From positions 89,593 to 153,592 of the forward strand of contig NZ_LMMA01000023.1 in the NCBI RefSeq assembly GCF_001422725.1: 64,000 bases of DNA, written 5' to 3'. The notes under the pieces are model-generated. The model saw only the letters and a program-made list of their open reading frames with translations, had not been told where the DNA came from and made no database searches. The DNA comes from Flavobacterium sp. Leaf82. GTDB lineage: Bacteria > Bacteroidota > Bacteroidia > Flavobacteriales > Flavobacteriaceae. The translations under genes were made by a program, and so were the position numbers. This document shows, piece after piece, positions 26,574-37,100 of the stretch. How positions within the stretch are numbered: position 1 is the first letter of the stretch; every line of letters begins with the position of its first letter.

Positions 26574-27224
26574 TTATTCACAATTCCATTTTTGATTCGA
26601 GACTTTATCTTTTAAACCTGTTTTTAAATTATAATGCCACCACTCTGAATCAAATGAATTAAAGCCATTTTTTATCATTACTTTCTTCAGGTATTTTCTA
26701 CTTGATTTTACATCGTTAGAAAGCATTGTATAATTATGACTGGCACGACTGCCAAAAAAGTCAAAAGGAGTTCCCATATCAACTTCTTTTCCATTAATAT
26801 CAACTAACGAAATATCAACGGCTCCTCCTCTATTATGGATGGAGCCTTTTTTAGGATCTGCCACATATTGCGGATTCGAAACAATCTCCCACATTTTTTT
26901 CTGGATTGATAGTGGTCTGTAACAATCGTATAATTTTATTTTAAAACCTTTTTGCATAAAATCTTTATTGGCAGCTATTAAGGCCTGAACGGTTTTATAA
27001 CGCAAGAGGCATTCTGCACAATCATATACTTTTGCTTTTAGAAAATTATCTTCGGTTGCATATTTCATATCGTAGATAAAATCATTACTGTAATCTCTTA
27101 AGTTTACAAAAGTCGTATCTGCAATTTCTTGATTTGCAGGGCTTGTATACATCTCATTTTGGGCTTTTGAAGAAACCAGCCAGAAAAGTGATACTATAAA
27201 AAATAAAGTTTTTGTGAATTGCAT
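26574..27224 (-). CDS. D-alanyl-D-alanine dipeptidase, VanX/DdpX-type (M15D)
   Basis: 216 residues with a signal peptide. The zinc-site motifs of family M15D are present: SIHNRGGAVDISLVD (His and Asp ligands) and DSEWWHYN (catalytic Glu and third ligand His). LYDCYRPLSIQKKMW is the substrate-Arg region. It cleaves D-Ala-D-Ala, here most likely for peptidoglycan recycling or nutrient use, because no vanH/vanA ligase genes are nearby and the protein is exported. Confidence 0.9.
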   Translation of the reverse strand: MQFTKTLFFIVSLFWLVSSKAQNEMYTSPANQEIADTTFVNLRDYSNDFIYDMKYATEDNFLKAKVYDCAECLLRYKTVQALIAANKDFMQKGFKIKLYDCYRPLSIQKKMWEIVSNPQYVADPKKGSIHNRGGAVDISLVDINGKEVDMGTPFDFFGSRASHNYTMLSNDVKSSRKYLKKVMIKNGFNSFDSEWWHYNLKTGLKDKVSNQKWNCE

Positions 27225-27310
27225 GTTGAGAGAGATTTTCTATAAAGTAAATATAGAAATAAAATAAGGATGCTAAAAAATAATAAAGAAATAAGATTTT
27301 CTCACTTATT

Positions 27311-28414
27311 CTAAATCTCTCCTGTCAGCATAATATTTTCTTTTACTCCTTTATTTTTTAACATTCTAAAGTGGGAACGAACTGCATGATAAAATGGATA
27401 TGAAGTATACGGAAGATTATATTGCTGGGCATAACGCCGTATTATTGGCGTTATATAAGGGTAATACGTGTGCCCAACTCCTGGAAAAAGATGATGCGCG
27501 ACATGATGCGTAAAACCTCCATATAAAAAATTGGCAAGTTTGCTGTTTGTGCTAAAATCTTTAGTCACAATCATTTGGTGCATTGCCCAGGTTGCCGAAA
27601 GATTTCCGTCATGATCTGTTTCGGGAAAGTGAGCATCTTCATCTACATGTGTAGATACAAGTGCAACAACGCCCAAAATACTTCCGCATAAATGCATCGC
27701 AAACCAAGCCGCTAAAATCACATACCAACGCTGATTTAGTGCAAACATTGGGATAAAAAGCAAATAAAACAGATTGATGATTTTTGCCGTAAACAACATA
27801 AAAATTTCCTTTTGGGGAATTTTGTCTACTACTTTTTTTACGTAATTATTTTTCCTGCCAAAAAAGTCTTTAAAGTCTCGTATATAAATCCAGTTTAAAC
27901 TGTAAAACGGATAAATCAGCCACATATAAATATGCTGGTATTTGTGATAATTAAACAACGGACTATTGGGAAAAATCCTGATGATGTCACTTTGCTTAAT
28001 GTCGATATCCCAATCCGGAACATTGGGATAAGCATGATGAAGATTGATATGCCGTCGTGTCCAGAGCCAGTGATTACCTCCAAAAAGTTCTAAAACATAC
28101 ATAAACCATTCGTTGTGTTTTGCTTTTTTGAAGAGTGCTCCATGTGCAGCATCATGAAATGCATTTATAAAAAGCATAATCATGGTGACACCACACAAAA
28201 TATAAAAAAGGAATAATAACAGTGTGCTGTTTCCAAACAACAAAATGCAAGAATAAAATAGAAAGAAGAGCAATAAAAGCCCTAAAGACTTTATAATGTT
28301 GAATAGGTACAGGGATGAATTTTGTAAAATAGTTTCGTTCACTTCTGTGCGCATCTTTTTAAAAAAATCATCGGTACCGGCTTTGAGATAAACTGGTCGT
28401 TTTAATTTTTCCAT
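27311..28414 (-). CDS. Membrane fatty-acid desaturase family protein
   Basis: 367 residues from the ATG at 28414; a TTG at 28444 is less likely. The three His boxes of membrane di-iron desaturases are seen: HDAAHGA near residue 105, HINLHHAYP near 145 and HHVAHHLFPG near 300, with four hydrophobic helices around them. It introduces a double bond in acyl chains using O2 and a reduced carrier. The close homologues are delta-5/delta-6-type linoleoyl-CoA desaturase-like proteins in Bacteroidota; no cytochrome b5 domain is fused. Confidence 0.88.
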   Translation of the reverse strand: MEKLKRPVYLKAGTDDFFKKMRTEVNETILQNSSLYLFNIIKSLGLLLLFFLFYSCILLFGNSTLLLFLFYILCGVTMIMLFINAFHDAAHGALFKKAKHNEWFMYVLELFGGNHWLWTRRHINLHHAYPNVPDWDIDIKQSDIIRIFPNSPLFNYHKYQHIYMWLIYPFYSLNWIYIRDFKDFFGRKNNYVKKVVDKIPQKEIFMLFTAKIINLFYLLFIPMFALNQRWYVILAAWFAMHLCGSILGVVALVSTHVDEDAHFPETDHDGNLSATWAMHQMIVTKDFSTNSKLANFLYGGFTHHVAHHLFPGVGHTYYPYITPIIRRYAQQYNLPYTSYPFYHAVRSHFRMLKNKGVKENIMLTGEI

Positions 28415-28511
28415 AACAATTGTTGCTAGAAATTGGTACAACAAATTTAATAAAATTTCTTAAAACACAGAAAAACAAAATGTTACAAAATTCAACCTTG
28501 TGATAAATTCA

Positions 28512-29492
28512 TTAATCCTGCTTGATAAAATATAATTTTTGCTCATAATTAGCAATCCTGATCAAAGCATTATAGATGTACCTTGTAACCAGAGCGCCGC
28601 CATCTGTATTAATTAAATCTATATCATCTTCGGGCGTGTGATATTGCGGATGTCCTCCTGTATGAAACCCCACAACCGATATACCGGATTTGTAAAACGA
28701 GACATGATCAGATCCACCCACTTCGCCAGCATGAATAACAGGATTTAGTCCGCTATTTTCGCCTAATTCCTTCATGAGCTCAACTCCACCCGGAAAAGTT
28801 CCGGCACCGCCCATGTATATTTGTTTTTCGGTATTTAATCGTCCAACCATATCCATGTTTAGCATTACTTTTACCGCTTCTTTTTGAACGGGCAAATGAT
28901 TTACAAAATATTTAGAACCTATTAATCCTTCTTCTTCACCGCTAAACGAAATAAAAATGATGCTTCTTTTGGGTTTTAAACCGGATTTAGATAATTCCTG
29001 TACCATACAAAGTAAAGCCGAAACTCCGGAAGCATTATCATCTGCGCCATTATGAATTTCGACAGCTTCCTTTTTTTTGCTGCTCGATCCAATTCCGCCC
29101 CAACCCCAATGATCGTAATGCGCACCTATTACTATAAATTCGTTTTTGAGATCGGGATCTGAACCTTCAAGATATCCAATAACGTTTTGGGTTGAAACAC
29201 TATCAGATTTCATTTTGTTTATTCCTTCTTTTACAAATACTTTAAAAGTCTGATCATAACTTTTGTTGAATTGTTTTAGTCCGTATTTTTTAAAATGGGT
29301 TCTAATATATGCTGCTGCTTCATTATTGCCTTTTGTACCCGGAAAACGTCCTTCCAGTTTATCTGATGAAAGATATTTATCGTGTTTATAAAAGGTTTTG
29401 GCGTTGATACCATCTTGGGCATTTGTAGTAATACAAGAAAATAGCACGCTTATAAAAAAGATTTTGAATGCTGAATATTGAAAAGATTTCAT
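28512..29492 (-). CDS. M28-family zinc metallopeptidase, exported
   Basis: 326 residues. The binuclear-zinc motifs are clear: VIGAHYDHWG (His), HNGADDNASG (bridging Asp), SFSGEEEGLIGS (catalytic Glu and ligand Glu), MVGRLN (Asp region) and GSDHVSFYKSGI (His). It is an aminopeptidase or carboxypeptidase of the PgcP/Lap type acting outside the cytoplasm; the leader could be cut as a lipoprotein (LFSC) or after NAQ. It lies 29 bp after the mutarotase gene, so it may be the last gene of the PUL transcript, useful for peptides left after glycan removal. Confidence 0.87.
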   Translation of the reverse strand: MKSFQYSAFKIFFISVLFSCITTNAQDGINAKTFYKHDKYLSSDKLEGRFPGTKGNNEAAAYIRTHFKKYGLKQFNKSYDQTFKVFVKEGINKMKSDSVSTQNVIGYLEGSDPDLKNEFIVIGAHYDHWGWGGIGSSSKKKEAVEIHNGADDNASGVSALLCMVQELSKSGLKPKRSIIFISFSGEEEGLIGSKYFVNHLPVQKEAVKVMLNMDMVGRLNTEKQIYMGGAGTFPGGVELMKELGENSGLNPVIHAGEVGGSDHVSFYKSGISVVGFHTGGHPQYHTPEDDIDLINTDGGALVTRYIYNALIRIANYEQKLYFIKQD

Positions 29493-29521
29493 TTTTTATT
29501 GTCCAATAAATTAATTGAGTT

Positions 29522-29854
29522 TTATTTAAGTTCGAAAATTTTATCCATTAAGATCCATTTTTCTCCCGGTTTTGCCTCCGGTAAGGCTTGTTGAAATTTC
29601 CACATTAGGGTTTCCCATTCTTGTACTTTGGGATTTTTGGCATCTAATATTGACTTTTTTTCAAATGTAAAATCTGCATCTGCCTCTATAATCATAAACA
29701 AGCGATCTGCGAGATTATAGATTTCAAGAGAAATAATTCCTGCTTCTTTAATGCTTTCTTTGATTTCCGGCCAAACGTTCTGATGAAGCTTTATATATTC
29801 ATGAATTAAATCAGGATCATTTTTTAAATCTAAAGTAAGGCAGTGTTTTTGCAT
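29522..29854 (-). CDS. rhaM: L-rhamnose mutarotase family protein (possible L-fucose mutarotase)
   Basis: 110 residues from the ATG at 29854; an earlier TTG at 29887 is less likely. The sequence has the RhaM/YiiL dimeric alpha-beta-barrel pattern (LTLDLKNDP, HQNVWPEI, ISLEIYNLADRLFMIIE, WETLMWKFQ). It interconverts alpha and beta anomers of a 6-deoxy-sugar in the cytoplasm. Because this locus encodes an alpha-L-fucosidase and a FucP-type symporter but no rhamnosidase, L-fucose is the likelier substrate; members of this family serve fucose pathways elsewhere. Confidence 0.82.
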   Translation of the reverse strand: MQKHCLTLDLKNDPDLIHEYIKLHQNVWPEIKESIKEAGIISLEIYNLADRLFMIIEADADFTFEKKSILDAKNPKVQEWETLMWKFQQALPEAKPGEKWILMDKIFELK

Positions 29855-29936
29855 AATTTCTTGTGTTTTATAGCTTCTAATTTTCAAATTAAAAGTTTTT
29901 TACACAAGTTAGGAATTATTTCAAAACATATTTACC

Positions 29937-30986
29937 TCATTCCTTCAATTCAAATGTTACATGCTTAATATATTTTCTGTTATAGGTATACAATACATGA
30001 ATTTTATGATCTGAGGTTTCGATAATGGCAGGATAACTGAATTCGCCTTCGGTTTGGTTTTCGAGATCAAAAAGTTTTTTCCAGTCTGTACCATTTTTTG
30101 AATATTCTACATCTAATACATTTCGCCCATTAAACCAGTCTTTGCCTTGACGAAGGGGATTATTGACCAATAAAAAAGACTTTTTAGTCAATGCTACGGC
30201 ATCGATTCCGGAATTAGAATTTACTACGTTGATACTGTCTGTGCGTTGCCAGGAGTTTCCGTTATCTGTAGACCAGCTCGAAATTATTTTGTTGTGTTTA
30301 CTTCTGGACAACATCTGAATTTCATTTGCAGCATGAATAAGAAATGTGGGCTGGATAATCTCAAATTCTTTTTTGTCATCGATCTCTATTTTTTCCCATT
30401 TATCAGTTGCTTCTGTATATTTTTCTACATGAACTCTCCATTTGTTATCGCTGACACTTTCTGTGCTGCTGCCGCATAAAATAACTCCGGGAGTTGTTTC
30501 TACTGGTTTGTTTCGAATTGGTCCAAGTATATCTTTTGGAAGATATTTGGGAACGCTCCACGTATTTCCGTTATCTTTTGAAACGATCATTGCACCAAAC
30601 CATTCTCTGGGATTTTTTCCAACCTTATAAAATAAATACAGTTGCTGGCTTTTACTTTTAAATAAAACCGGATTCCAACACGGCAAAGTATCTTTTTGAG
30701 TGATTAAGGGTTCTACAAGGTTTTTGGGCACGGACCATTTATTTTCTTTATATACAGAAAAATAAATCCCTACATCTTTTGCGCCTTCATATTTGCCTCC
30801 AAACCATGCCGCCATTAATTTATTGGGTTCAAGTTCTACTATTGTCGATGCGTGGCTGTTTATAGTTACTGGCTGATCTGTAATAAAATTTTGAGTGATA
30901 TTAATGGCTTCCTGCTTTTTTGTCGAAGAACAGGAAACACATATTAAAGCTAATAAAAGTAACAGATATTTGAATTTTGAAATCAT
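29937..30986 (-). CDS. Sialidase-superfamily (BNR) lipoprotein
   Basis: 349 residues from the ATG at 30986, with a lipobox (LALICVSCSS). Asp-box repeats of a six-bladed propeller are visible: SKDNGNTWSVP, STDNGNSWQR and a degenerate SKNGTDWKK. The call as exo-alpha-sialidase rests on the fold; I cannot confirm the Arg triad or the Tyr/Glu nucleophile pair, and no sialic-acid catabolism genes are near. Members of this propeller group also act on other sugars, including rhamnose-type linkages. It lies 34 bp after the FucP-type symporter and before the mutarotase. Confidence 0.7.
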   Translation of the reverse strand: MISKFKYLLLLLALICVSCSSTKKQEAINITQNFITDQPVTINSHASTIVELEPNKLMAAWFGGKYEGAKDVGIYFSVYKENKWSVPKNLVEPLITQKDTLPCWNPVLFKSKSQQLYLFYKVGKNPREWFGAMIVSKDNGNTWSVPKYLPKDILGPIRNKPVETTPGVILCGSSTESVSDNKWRVHVEKYTEATDKWEKIEIDDKKEFEIIQPTFLIHAANEIQMLSRSKHNKIISSWSTDNGNSWQRTDSINVVNSNSGIDAVALTKKSFLLVNNPLRQGKDWFNGRNVLDVEYSKNGTDWKKLFDLENQTEGEFSYPAIIETSDHKIHVLYTYNRKYIKHVTFELKE

Positions 30987-31020
30987 TGCAAAGGGTAAAA
31001 AATTAATAAAACACAACAAA

Positions 31021-32352
31021 TTATTTTTTATTTAAACCAGCTTTATGTCCAATAATGGCATAGAATAAAATAAAAACATAGCAAGGCAGTAAGATCCAAT
31101 ATCCTTCTGTAGTTGCTTTTGCAGTAGCTGTAACATCGTTCATACCCTGAAGCAATAAATCTGCTTTGTTTAAATCTACAAATTTTCCGTATAATGGCGG
31201 AATTATCGCACCTCCAGAAATAGCCATAATCAATAATGCCGAAGCAGTTTTTGTAAACTTACCCAATCCTTTTAAGGTTAAAGGCCATATTGCCGGCCAA
31301 ACCAGAGCATTTGCAATACCTAAAGCGGCAACAAATAAAATTGAAGTAAATCCGGTGGAAGCTACAATACAAAACGAAAGTAAAATTCCTAAAACTGCAC
31401 TTGCGCGTAATGCCAGCGCCTGAGTAATATATTTTGGAATTAAAAATGCTCCTAAACCATACGTTATAACCATTGCCAATAAGGTAAATGTGGTGAAAAA
31501 TTTAGCATCGCCAGCCGGAAAACCTAACGCAATACCATATGCAATAATAGTATCTCCTGCAATAACCTCAACACCCACATACATAAAAAGCGTTAAGACT
31601 CCCAACCATAAATGCGGGAACTGAAAAATACTTGTTTTAGTTGTTTCGCCTTCTTTAGCTTCGGCAATAGGTTCTGCTTCAACATCAGGCAAAGGTGCTT
31701 TTCTAATTAATATTCCTAAAATAAACAAAACCACAGCCATTGTTATATAAGGCGTTACAACGCTGTCTGCCATTGTATCTAGTAATTTTGCTTTTTCGAC
31801 GGTAGTAACGACGCTTAATTTTTCTTTGATTTCATCGATTCCGGATAATAAGATAGATCCAAAAATAAGTGATCCCAAAGCACCCGCTATTTTGTTGCAA
31901 ATTCCCATAATTGCAATTCGTTTTGCCGCACTGTCTATGGGGCCCAAAATAGTAATGTAAGGATTTGATGCTGTTTGCAATAAGGTCATTCCTGCACCCT
32001 GAATAAATATACCGGTCAAAAACATCCAATAGGTTCTTGCCTCAGCAGCCGGAATAAATATTAAAGCTCCAAAACCCATTATGAATAAGCCTAAGGACAT
32101 TCCTTTTTTATAGCCAATTTTTGCCAGAATATACGATGCCGGCAATGCCATTACCACAAATGAAATATAAGATGCCGATGCCACTAAAAGTGACTGCGCA
32201 GATGTTAATTCGTTGATTGTTTTCATAAACGGAATCAAAGCGCCGTTGATCCAGGTTACAAAACCAAAAACAAAAAACAAACTCGCTATAATTAAAATTG
32301 GAATTAATGTTTTTTTCTTGTCAGAAGAAGGGGAAATAGTACTGCTAACCAT
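31021..32352 (-). CDS. fucP: Sugar MFS transporter, L-fucose:H+ symporter type
   Basis: 443 residues with 12 predicted helices. It resembles the FucP/GluP branch: FVFGFVTWINGALIPFMK in helix 1, carrying the Asn/Trp of that branch, and the family loops TLLQTASNPYITILG and YVGVEVIAGDTIIAYG. It imports a hexose or 6-deoxyhexose with protons. Placement with a fucosidase, sialidase-like enzyme and mutarotase argues for fucose, although glucose/galactose permeases look similar. It is separated from susD by 212 bp holding a terminator and a CT-rich tract, so it starts a new transcript. Confidence 0.83.
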   Translation of the reverse strand: MVSSTISPSSDKKKTLIPILIIASLFFVFGFVTWINGALIPFMKTINELTSAQSLLVASASYISFVVMALPASYILAKIGYKKGMSLGLFIMGFGALIFIPAAEARTYWMFLTGIFIQGAGMTLLQTASNPYITILGPIDSAAKRIAIMGICNKIAGALGSLIFGSILLSGIDEIKEKLSVVTTVEKAKLLDTMADSVVTPYITMAVVLFILGILIRKAPLPDVEAEPIAEAKEGETTKTSIFQFPHLWLGVLTLFMYVGVEVIAGDTIIAYGIALGFPAGDAKFFTTFTLLAMVITYGLGAFLIPKYITQALALRASAVLGILLSFCIVASTGFTSILFVAALGIANALVWPAIWPLTLKGLGKFTKTASALLIMAISGGAIIPPLYGKFVDLNKADLLLQGMNDVTATAKATTEGYWILLPCYVFILFYAIIGHKAGLNKK

Positions 32353-32442
32353 AATTATTATATTTGATGATCCGGCAATTATGATATTGTCTTAAATAAA
32401 AATCAGTCTTGCCGTCCCTAATTAAAATGCTGTTTTAATTTG

Positions 32443-32476
32443 TTCTCTTTATTCTCTTTTCTCTTTTCTCTTTTCT
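32443..32476. repeat. Low-complexity CTCTTTT tract
   Basis: Four to five imperfect copies of a 7-8 base CTCTTTT unit, between the fucP start and the susD terminator. Its length could vary by slippage and it lies in the probable promoter region of fucP. Confidence 0.6.
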
Positions 32477-32501
32477 GTAAAATCGTAATTATCATATAAA
32501 A

Positions 32502-32527
32502 CAAAAGGAGAGTTACCTCTCCTTTTG
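32502..32527 (-). terminator. Terminator after susD
   Basis: A perfect 11-bp stem (CAAAAGGAGAG / CTCTCCTTTTG) with a 4-base loop; on the minus strand it is followed by TTTTATAT. It lies 37 bp beyond the susD stop and separates susCD from fucP. Confidence 0.88.
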
Positions 32528-32564
32528 TCAATTTAAGTAACGAACCTCTTTATCTTTACTTATC

Positions 32565-34151
32565 TTATTTTGTATCCCACCAAAGTTTTGTTCCTCCGGT
32601 ATCAGGTCCTTTTAATTTTGTGATTCCATCAGTAACAGCATCTTTGTTAGAAGAATATTCATTTGTTGTATAAATAATTCTTTTCATCAGGCTTTTACCT
32701 ACTCCCGCATCATTATTATCTGTATTAAGTGGTGCATAAATTACTTTAGCATCACTTCTGCGTAAGTCAGCCCAAGATTCCCATGATTCAGGAAAAATAG
32801 CTAAATACTTTTGAACTGCGATTTGTGTACGTTGACTAGTAACAGCAGCAGACCATGCAACAGGCAATTTAACCGGTATATCCTGCAAGTCTAAAGTTGG
32901 ATAAACTGTTAAGATATTTGGTAAAGTTGGCAATGTATTTCCGGCAACATAAGCATTGATTGCCGCAGTATCAGTAATTCCCCATTGTCTTAGAGACAAT
33001 CTGATACCTTCTTCGTATAAACTTTGAGCACTTCCGCCCATGTTCCATCCGTTCAATGCACCTTCGGCTCTGCTGAAATAGTTTTCAGAAGCCATGAATA
33101 CCTCGATATTTTTAGTGTCACTAAGATTTCCTGCAGCACCATTACCCATGATGTCATTGTTAAAAGCAGAGAATTTAGTAGTTCCAAACTGATCTTCTAA
33201 ACCTCCAACAGGCTGACCACGGTAAACACCAGTATCAATTTTAGCAAACCATTTTGCTAACCTTGGATCATTATATCCTACCAGGATACTTTCCATAGAA
33301 GCCGTCATAGTATATCCCCAACTGTTTACAATCATGTTTAAGTTGTTTGGCGTGATATTACTAGCTTTAAAGAAAGCTCCTTGCTCATTTGTTTGCATAA
33401 CACCCGCAGCTACTGCAGCCTCGGCTTGTGCTTTTGCTTTCGCAGGTTCAATATCAGAAATTCTTAATGCCAAACGTAATCTTAAACTGTTTCCAAATAC
33501 TTTCCAGTTCGCAACATTTCCTGCATACAAACGGTCATTTGGCTGAAATGAAGCAACTGTAGTTACAGCAGAACCACTAAGTGTAGCATTTGCCTCATCT
33601 AATAATTTAAAGAAATCTTCGTAAATGAATTCTACACTATCATAAGGTACTTTTTCTTTCTTGTTACCTGCTTCTGTGTACGGAATTGGCCCGTAAGCAT
33701 CTACCATTTGGTTGTACATAAAAACTTTCCAGATTTTAAGAATTGCCAAAGCTTCAGCATTTCCTTCAGATGCTTTTACAGCATTGTTTAAAGCCGGAAC
33801 AGCAACCGTGTAAAATCTTGTCCATCCACGTCCTTCGTAACCGTTAACGAATGCATTTCTTTCTGTACCATATCCACAATTTAAATAGTGAATAAAAGTA
33901 GAAGACAAAATACCTGTTGCAATACCCCAGGTTCCCTGGTCATCTACACCCGGTGAAGAGTAAGATCCGTTGTGAATTCCCGCATAAAGCGCAGATGCAA
34001 ATGATGGTCCCGCCATTGTAGCATCTAACTGATCTTCTGTAAGCGAATTAGGATCAGTATTTATATGATCGAAGTCGCTTGTACAGCTTGATAAAATAGA
34101 AACTGCCATTAATGCAATTCCCAGTGTTTTTATTTTAAAACTATATTTCAT
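32565..34151 (-). CDS. SusD/RagB-family outer-membrane glycan-binding lipoprotein
   Basis: 528 residues, with lipobox ILSSCTSDF and the SusD_like-2 pattern (INTDPNSLTEDQL, YGPIPYTEA, WKVFGNSLRLRLALRI, SWADLRRSD). It caps the SusC channel at the cell surface and binds the glycan. It follows susC after 16 bp, a standard pair. A Trp-rich C-terminus (GGTKLWWDTK) is visible. Its place downstream of most enzyme genes of the locus is not the usual order. Confidence 0.93.
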   Translation of the reverse strand: MKYSFKIKTLGIALMAVSILSSCTSDFDHINTDPNSLTEDQLDATMAGPSFASALYAGIHNGSYSSPGVDDQGTWGIATGILSSTFIHYLNCGYGTERNAFVNGYEGRGWTRFYTVAVPALNNAVKASEGNAEALAILKIWKVFMYNQMVDAYGPIPYTEAGNKKEKVPYDSVEFIYEDFFKLLDEANATLSGSAVTTVASFQPNDRLYAGNVANWKVFGNSLRLRLALRISDIEPAKAKAQAEAAVAAGVMQTNEQGAFFKASNITPNNLNMIVNSWGYTMTASMESILVGYNDPRLAKWFAKIDTGVYRGQPVGGLEDQFGTTKFSAFNNDIMGNGAAGNLSDTKNIEVFMASENYFSRAEGALNGWNMGGSAQSLYEEGIRLSLRQWGITDTAAINAYVAGNTLPTLPNILTVYPTLDLQDIPVKLPVAWSAAVTSQRTQIAVQKYLAIFPESWESWADLRRSDAKVIYAPLNTDNNDAGVGKSLMKRIIYTTNEYSSNKDAVTDGITKLKGPDTGGTKLWWDTK

Positions 34152-34167
34152 GATGTCTCTTTTTTAA

Positions 34168-37100
34168 TTAAAATCCGAATTTAACATTAACCCCATAATC
34201 TCTCGTTGAAGGAATGTTGAAAGATTCTATACCTTGTAAGTTTCCTGTACCAGCACCTGCTTCCGGATCAAAATATTTAGCTTTGTTCACAAAGAAGAAT
34301 AAATTTCTTCCTACTAGTGAAAAGTCAATACTTGTAAAACCTGAACTGCCTAATACACGTTTTGGAAGAGAGTATCCAAAAACAAGTTCTCTTAATCTAA
34401 TGTTTGTAGCATCATAAATAAAAGGTTCTGCAATAGGAGTTCTTTGTCCAATTGCTGTCCAGTATTGTTCTGCATTAATGCTTACGGTATTTTGAGTGTA
34501 TGTTCCGCCGGCACCAGCAACAACACCATCAACAACGATACCGCCTTCTCTTCCTGCCAAAGTAACATCGCTAACCCCTAAACCTGCTTGTCTTGCCTGA
34601 GTGTATGAAATAACTTCACCACCAATTCTAAAATCAACAAGGAAGCTTAAAGAGAAATCTTTGTATTTAAAATTATTTTTTAAACCTGCAGTCCAGTCCG
34701 GGTTAAAGTTTCCTGCGCGAACATCAAAACTATTTGTTGCAAGGGGAATACCTGCGCTGTTTACGATAATTTTTCCGTCAGGAGATCTTTGGAAACCTTT
34801 AATATATAAATCTCCATATTCACCACCCTGAATAACTTTACTTCTTACCAATCTACCTTCACCAAGAACTAATTCTTCTCTTCCTCCATAAATAGATTTT
34901 ACTTCAGATTTGTATGTTGCGTAGTTTGCAGTTACGTCCCACGAGAAGTTTTCTGTTTGAACAGGAGTTGCCGTAAGAACAACCTCGATACCTTTGTTTT
35001 GAATTTCTCCACCATTAACTACCGCTCTTGAAGTCGAAGAAGACTCTGGTGTATTAATGTAGAAAATCTGATCTTTTGTATTCGTCTGGAAATAAGTTAC
35101 GTCTAATCCTAAACGATTTTTTAAGAATTTAAGCTCACCACCAAACTCAACAGAACTTGACATCTCTGGTCTTAAATTTGGATTTGCAGCTGTAGTTTGA
35201 GAATACAGCATACCACCATTACCACCAATATAAGATAATCTTGAACTTGTTTGGTAAGGATCTGTATCATTACCCACTTTTGCATAAGAACCTCTTAATT
35301 TTGCATAGCTAATAACTTCCGGAAGTGTAACCATATCAGAGATTACTCCTGATAAACCTACAGATGGATAAAAGAAAGATCTGTTTGCAGCCGGTAAAGT
35401 AGAAGACCAGTCATTTCTTGCCGTTAAGTCTAAGAATAAGTAGTTTCTAAAACCAATTTGTGAGAAACCATAAACAGAGTTAATTTGTTTCTCTGAAGCT
35501 GTAGATGTTGATTGTACAGTTGATACATTTGATAAGGCAAAAAAGTTTCTTTTACTTAAAACCCCGCCTGAATATAATGAAGAACTATTTTGTTGTAAGG
35601 TATTAGCACCGGCGTTAACCCCAATAGAGAAATCACCAAATTTCTCGTTATAAGAAAGTAAAGCATCCGTATTAAATTCGCTTACTGTTTCATAAGATTC
35701 GCTGTATGAACCCAGATTGTTATTAAAAGCTACAGTAGCATATCTGTTTCTAACATTCTTATTTGTCATTTGGTCTAAACCAGTTCTAACTTGTAAGCTT
35801 ATAGTATTTGTAAAATCATATTTAAGAGAGGCAAGACCTATAAATCTGTTTCTTTTATCTTTACGAGCATCATCACGCAATGCAGACCAGAAAGGGTTTC
35901 CACCAGGAGATCCCGCTTCGTCTAAGAAATAGTTCATTTGTCTTTGTCCTGCAGCATCAAAATATTCAAAATCTTTATAGTCATTATATTTAATACTACG
36001 TGGCAATAAATAAGCAGATGTACCAATAGATTCCTCACCCGTTCTTAACAAGTTATCAATGTTTTGAACGATGTAGTTCGTTTTTACGTCTAATGATAAT
36101 TTATCAGATATTTTACTTGTCAATCTTAAGTTAAGATTATGTCTGTCTAATTCGTTTCCTCCCACGATACCTTCAGCACGTGTATTTGTATAAGAGAAAT
36201 AACCTTGTGCTTTTTCATTTCCTGTTGTTACAGTTAATGTATTTGCTAAGTTATATCCTGTTTTATAAAAATCGATAACGTTATTTGGCTGTGCACTATA
36301 ACTAGATGTTGCAGGACCGGAATAATTAGGATTACGAACTAACTGCCATGCAGAAACCTGACTTCCGTCTAATTTACCTCCCCAGCTTGAGCTTGATGTT
36401 GGGTTGTAAGCTCCTAAAGTTCCTTGTCCGTATTCATTTTGTAAATTCATCAAATTATAAGCAGATGAAGCCATAAAGTTAGACGATAACGAAACCGAAG
36501 TTTTTCCTGCTTTACCTGATTTTGTAGTAATAACGATAACACCATTACTCGCTCTTGTACCATAAAGTGCTGCTGCAGATGGTCCTTTAAGAACTGTCAT
36601 AGAAGCAATATCTTCCGGGTTAATGTTCGAAATACCATCAGGCTGTGTAGTTCCACCTGTATCGATATCCGGATTTGTATTTGTTGTTCCGTTACTAATT
36701 GGCACACCATCTACCACATACATCGGTTGGTTATTACCGGTAAGTGATCTGTTACCCCTTAAGGTAATTCTGGAAGAAGAACCAACCCCGTTTGAAGTTG
36801 TAGAAAAGTTAAGACCCGCAACTTTACCTGAAAGTGAGTTGGCAACGTTTAAGGATCTTGCTTCTGAAAGTTCGTCTACAGAAATGTTCTGAGCAGAATA
36901 GGTAATTGCTTTTTTCTCTCTTTTGATACCCAGAGCGGTTACAACTACTTCACCTAATTGTTGTGTAGCGGCACCTAAAGCGGCATTAATTGTTGTTTGC
37001 GTTCCTACGGCTATCTCTTTTGGAGCTGAGCCAACATAAGTGAAAACCAAAACTGCTGATTGATTTGGAACTGAGATACTGTACTTACCATCAAAATCTG

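Noticed and set aside
26574..27224. Part of a vancomycin-resistance cluster
   Set aside because: No vanH, ligase or vanRS genes are near, and the protein has a signal peptide; a stand-alone dipeptidase is more likely.
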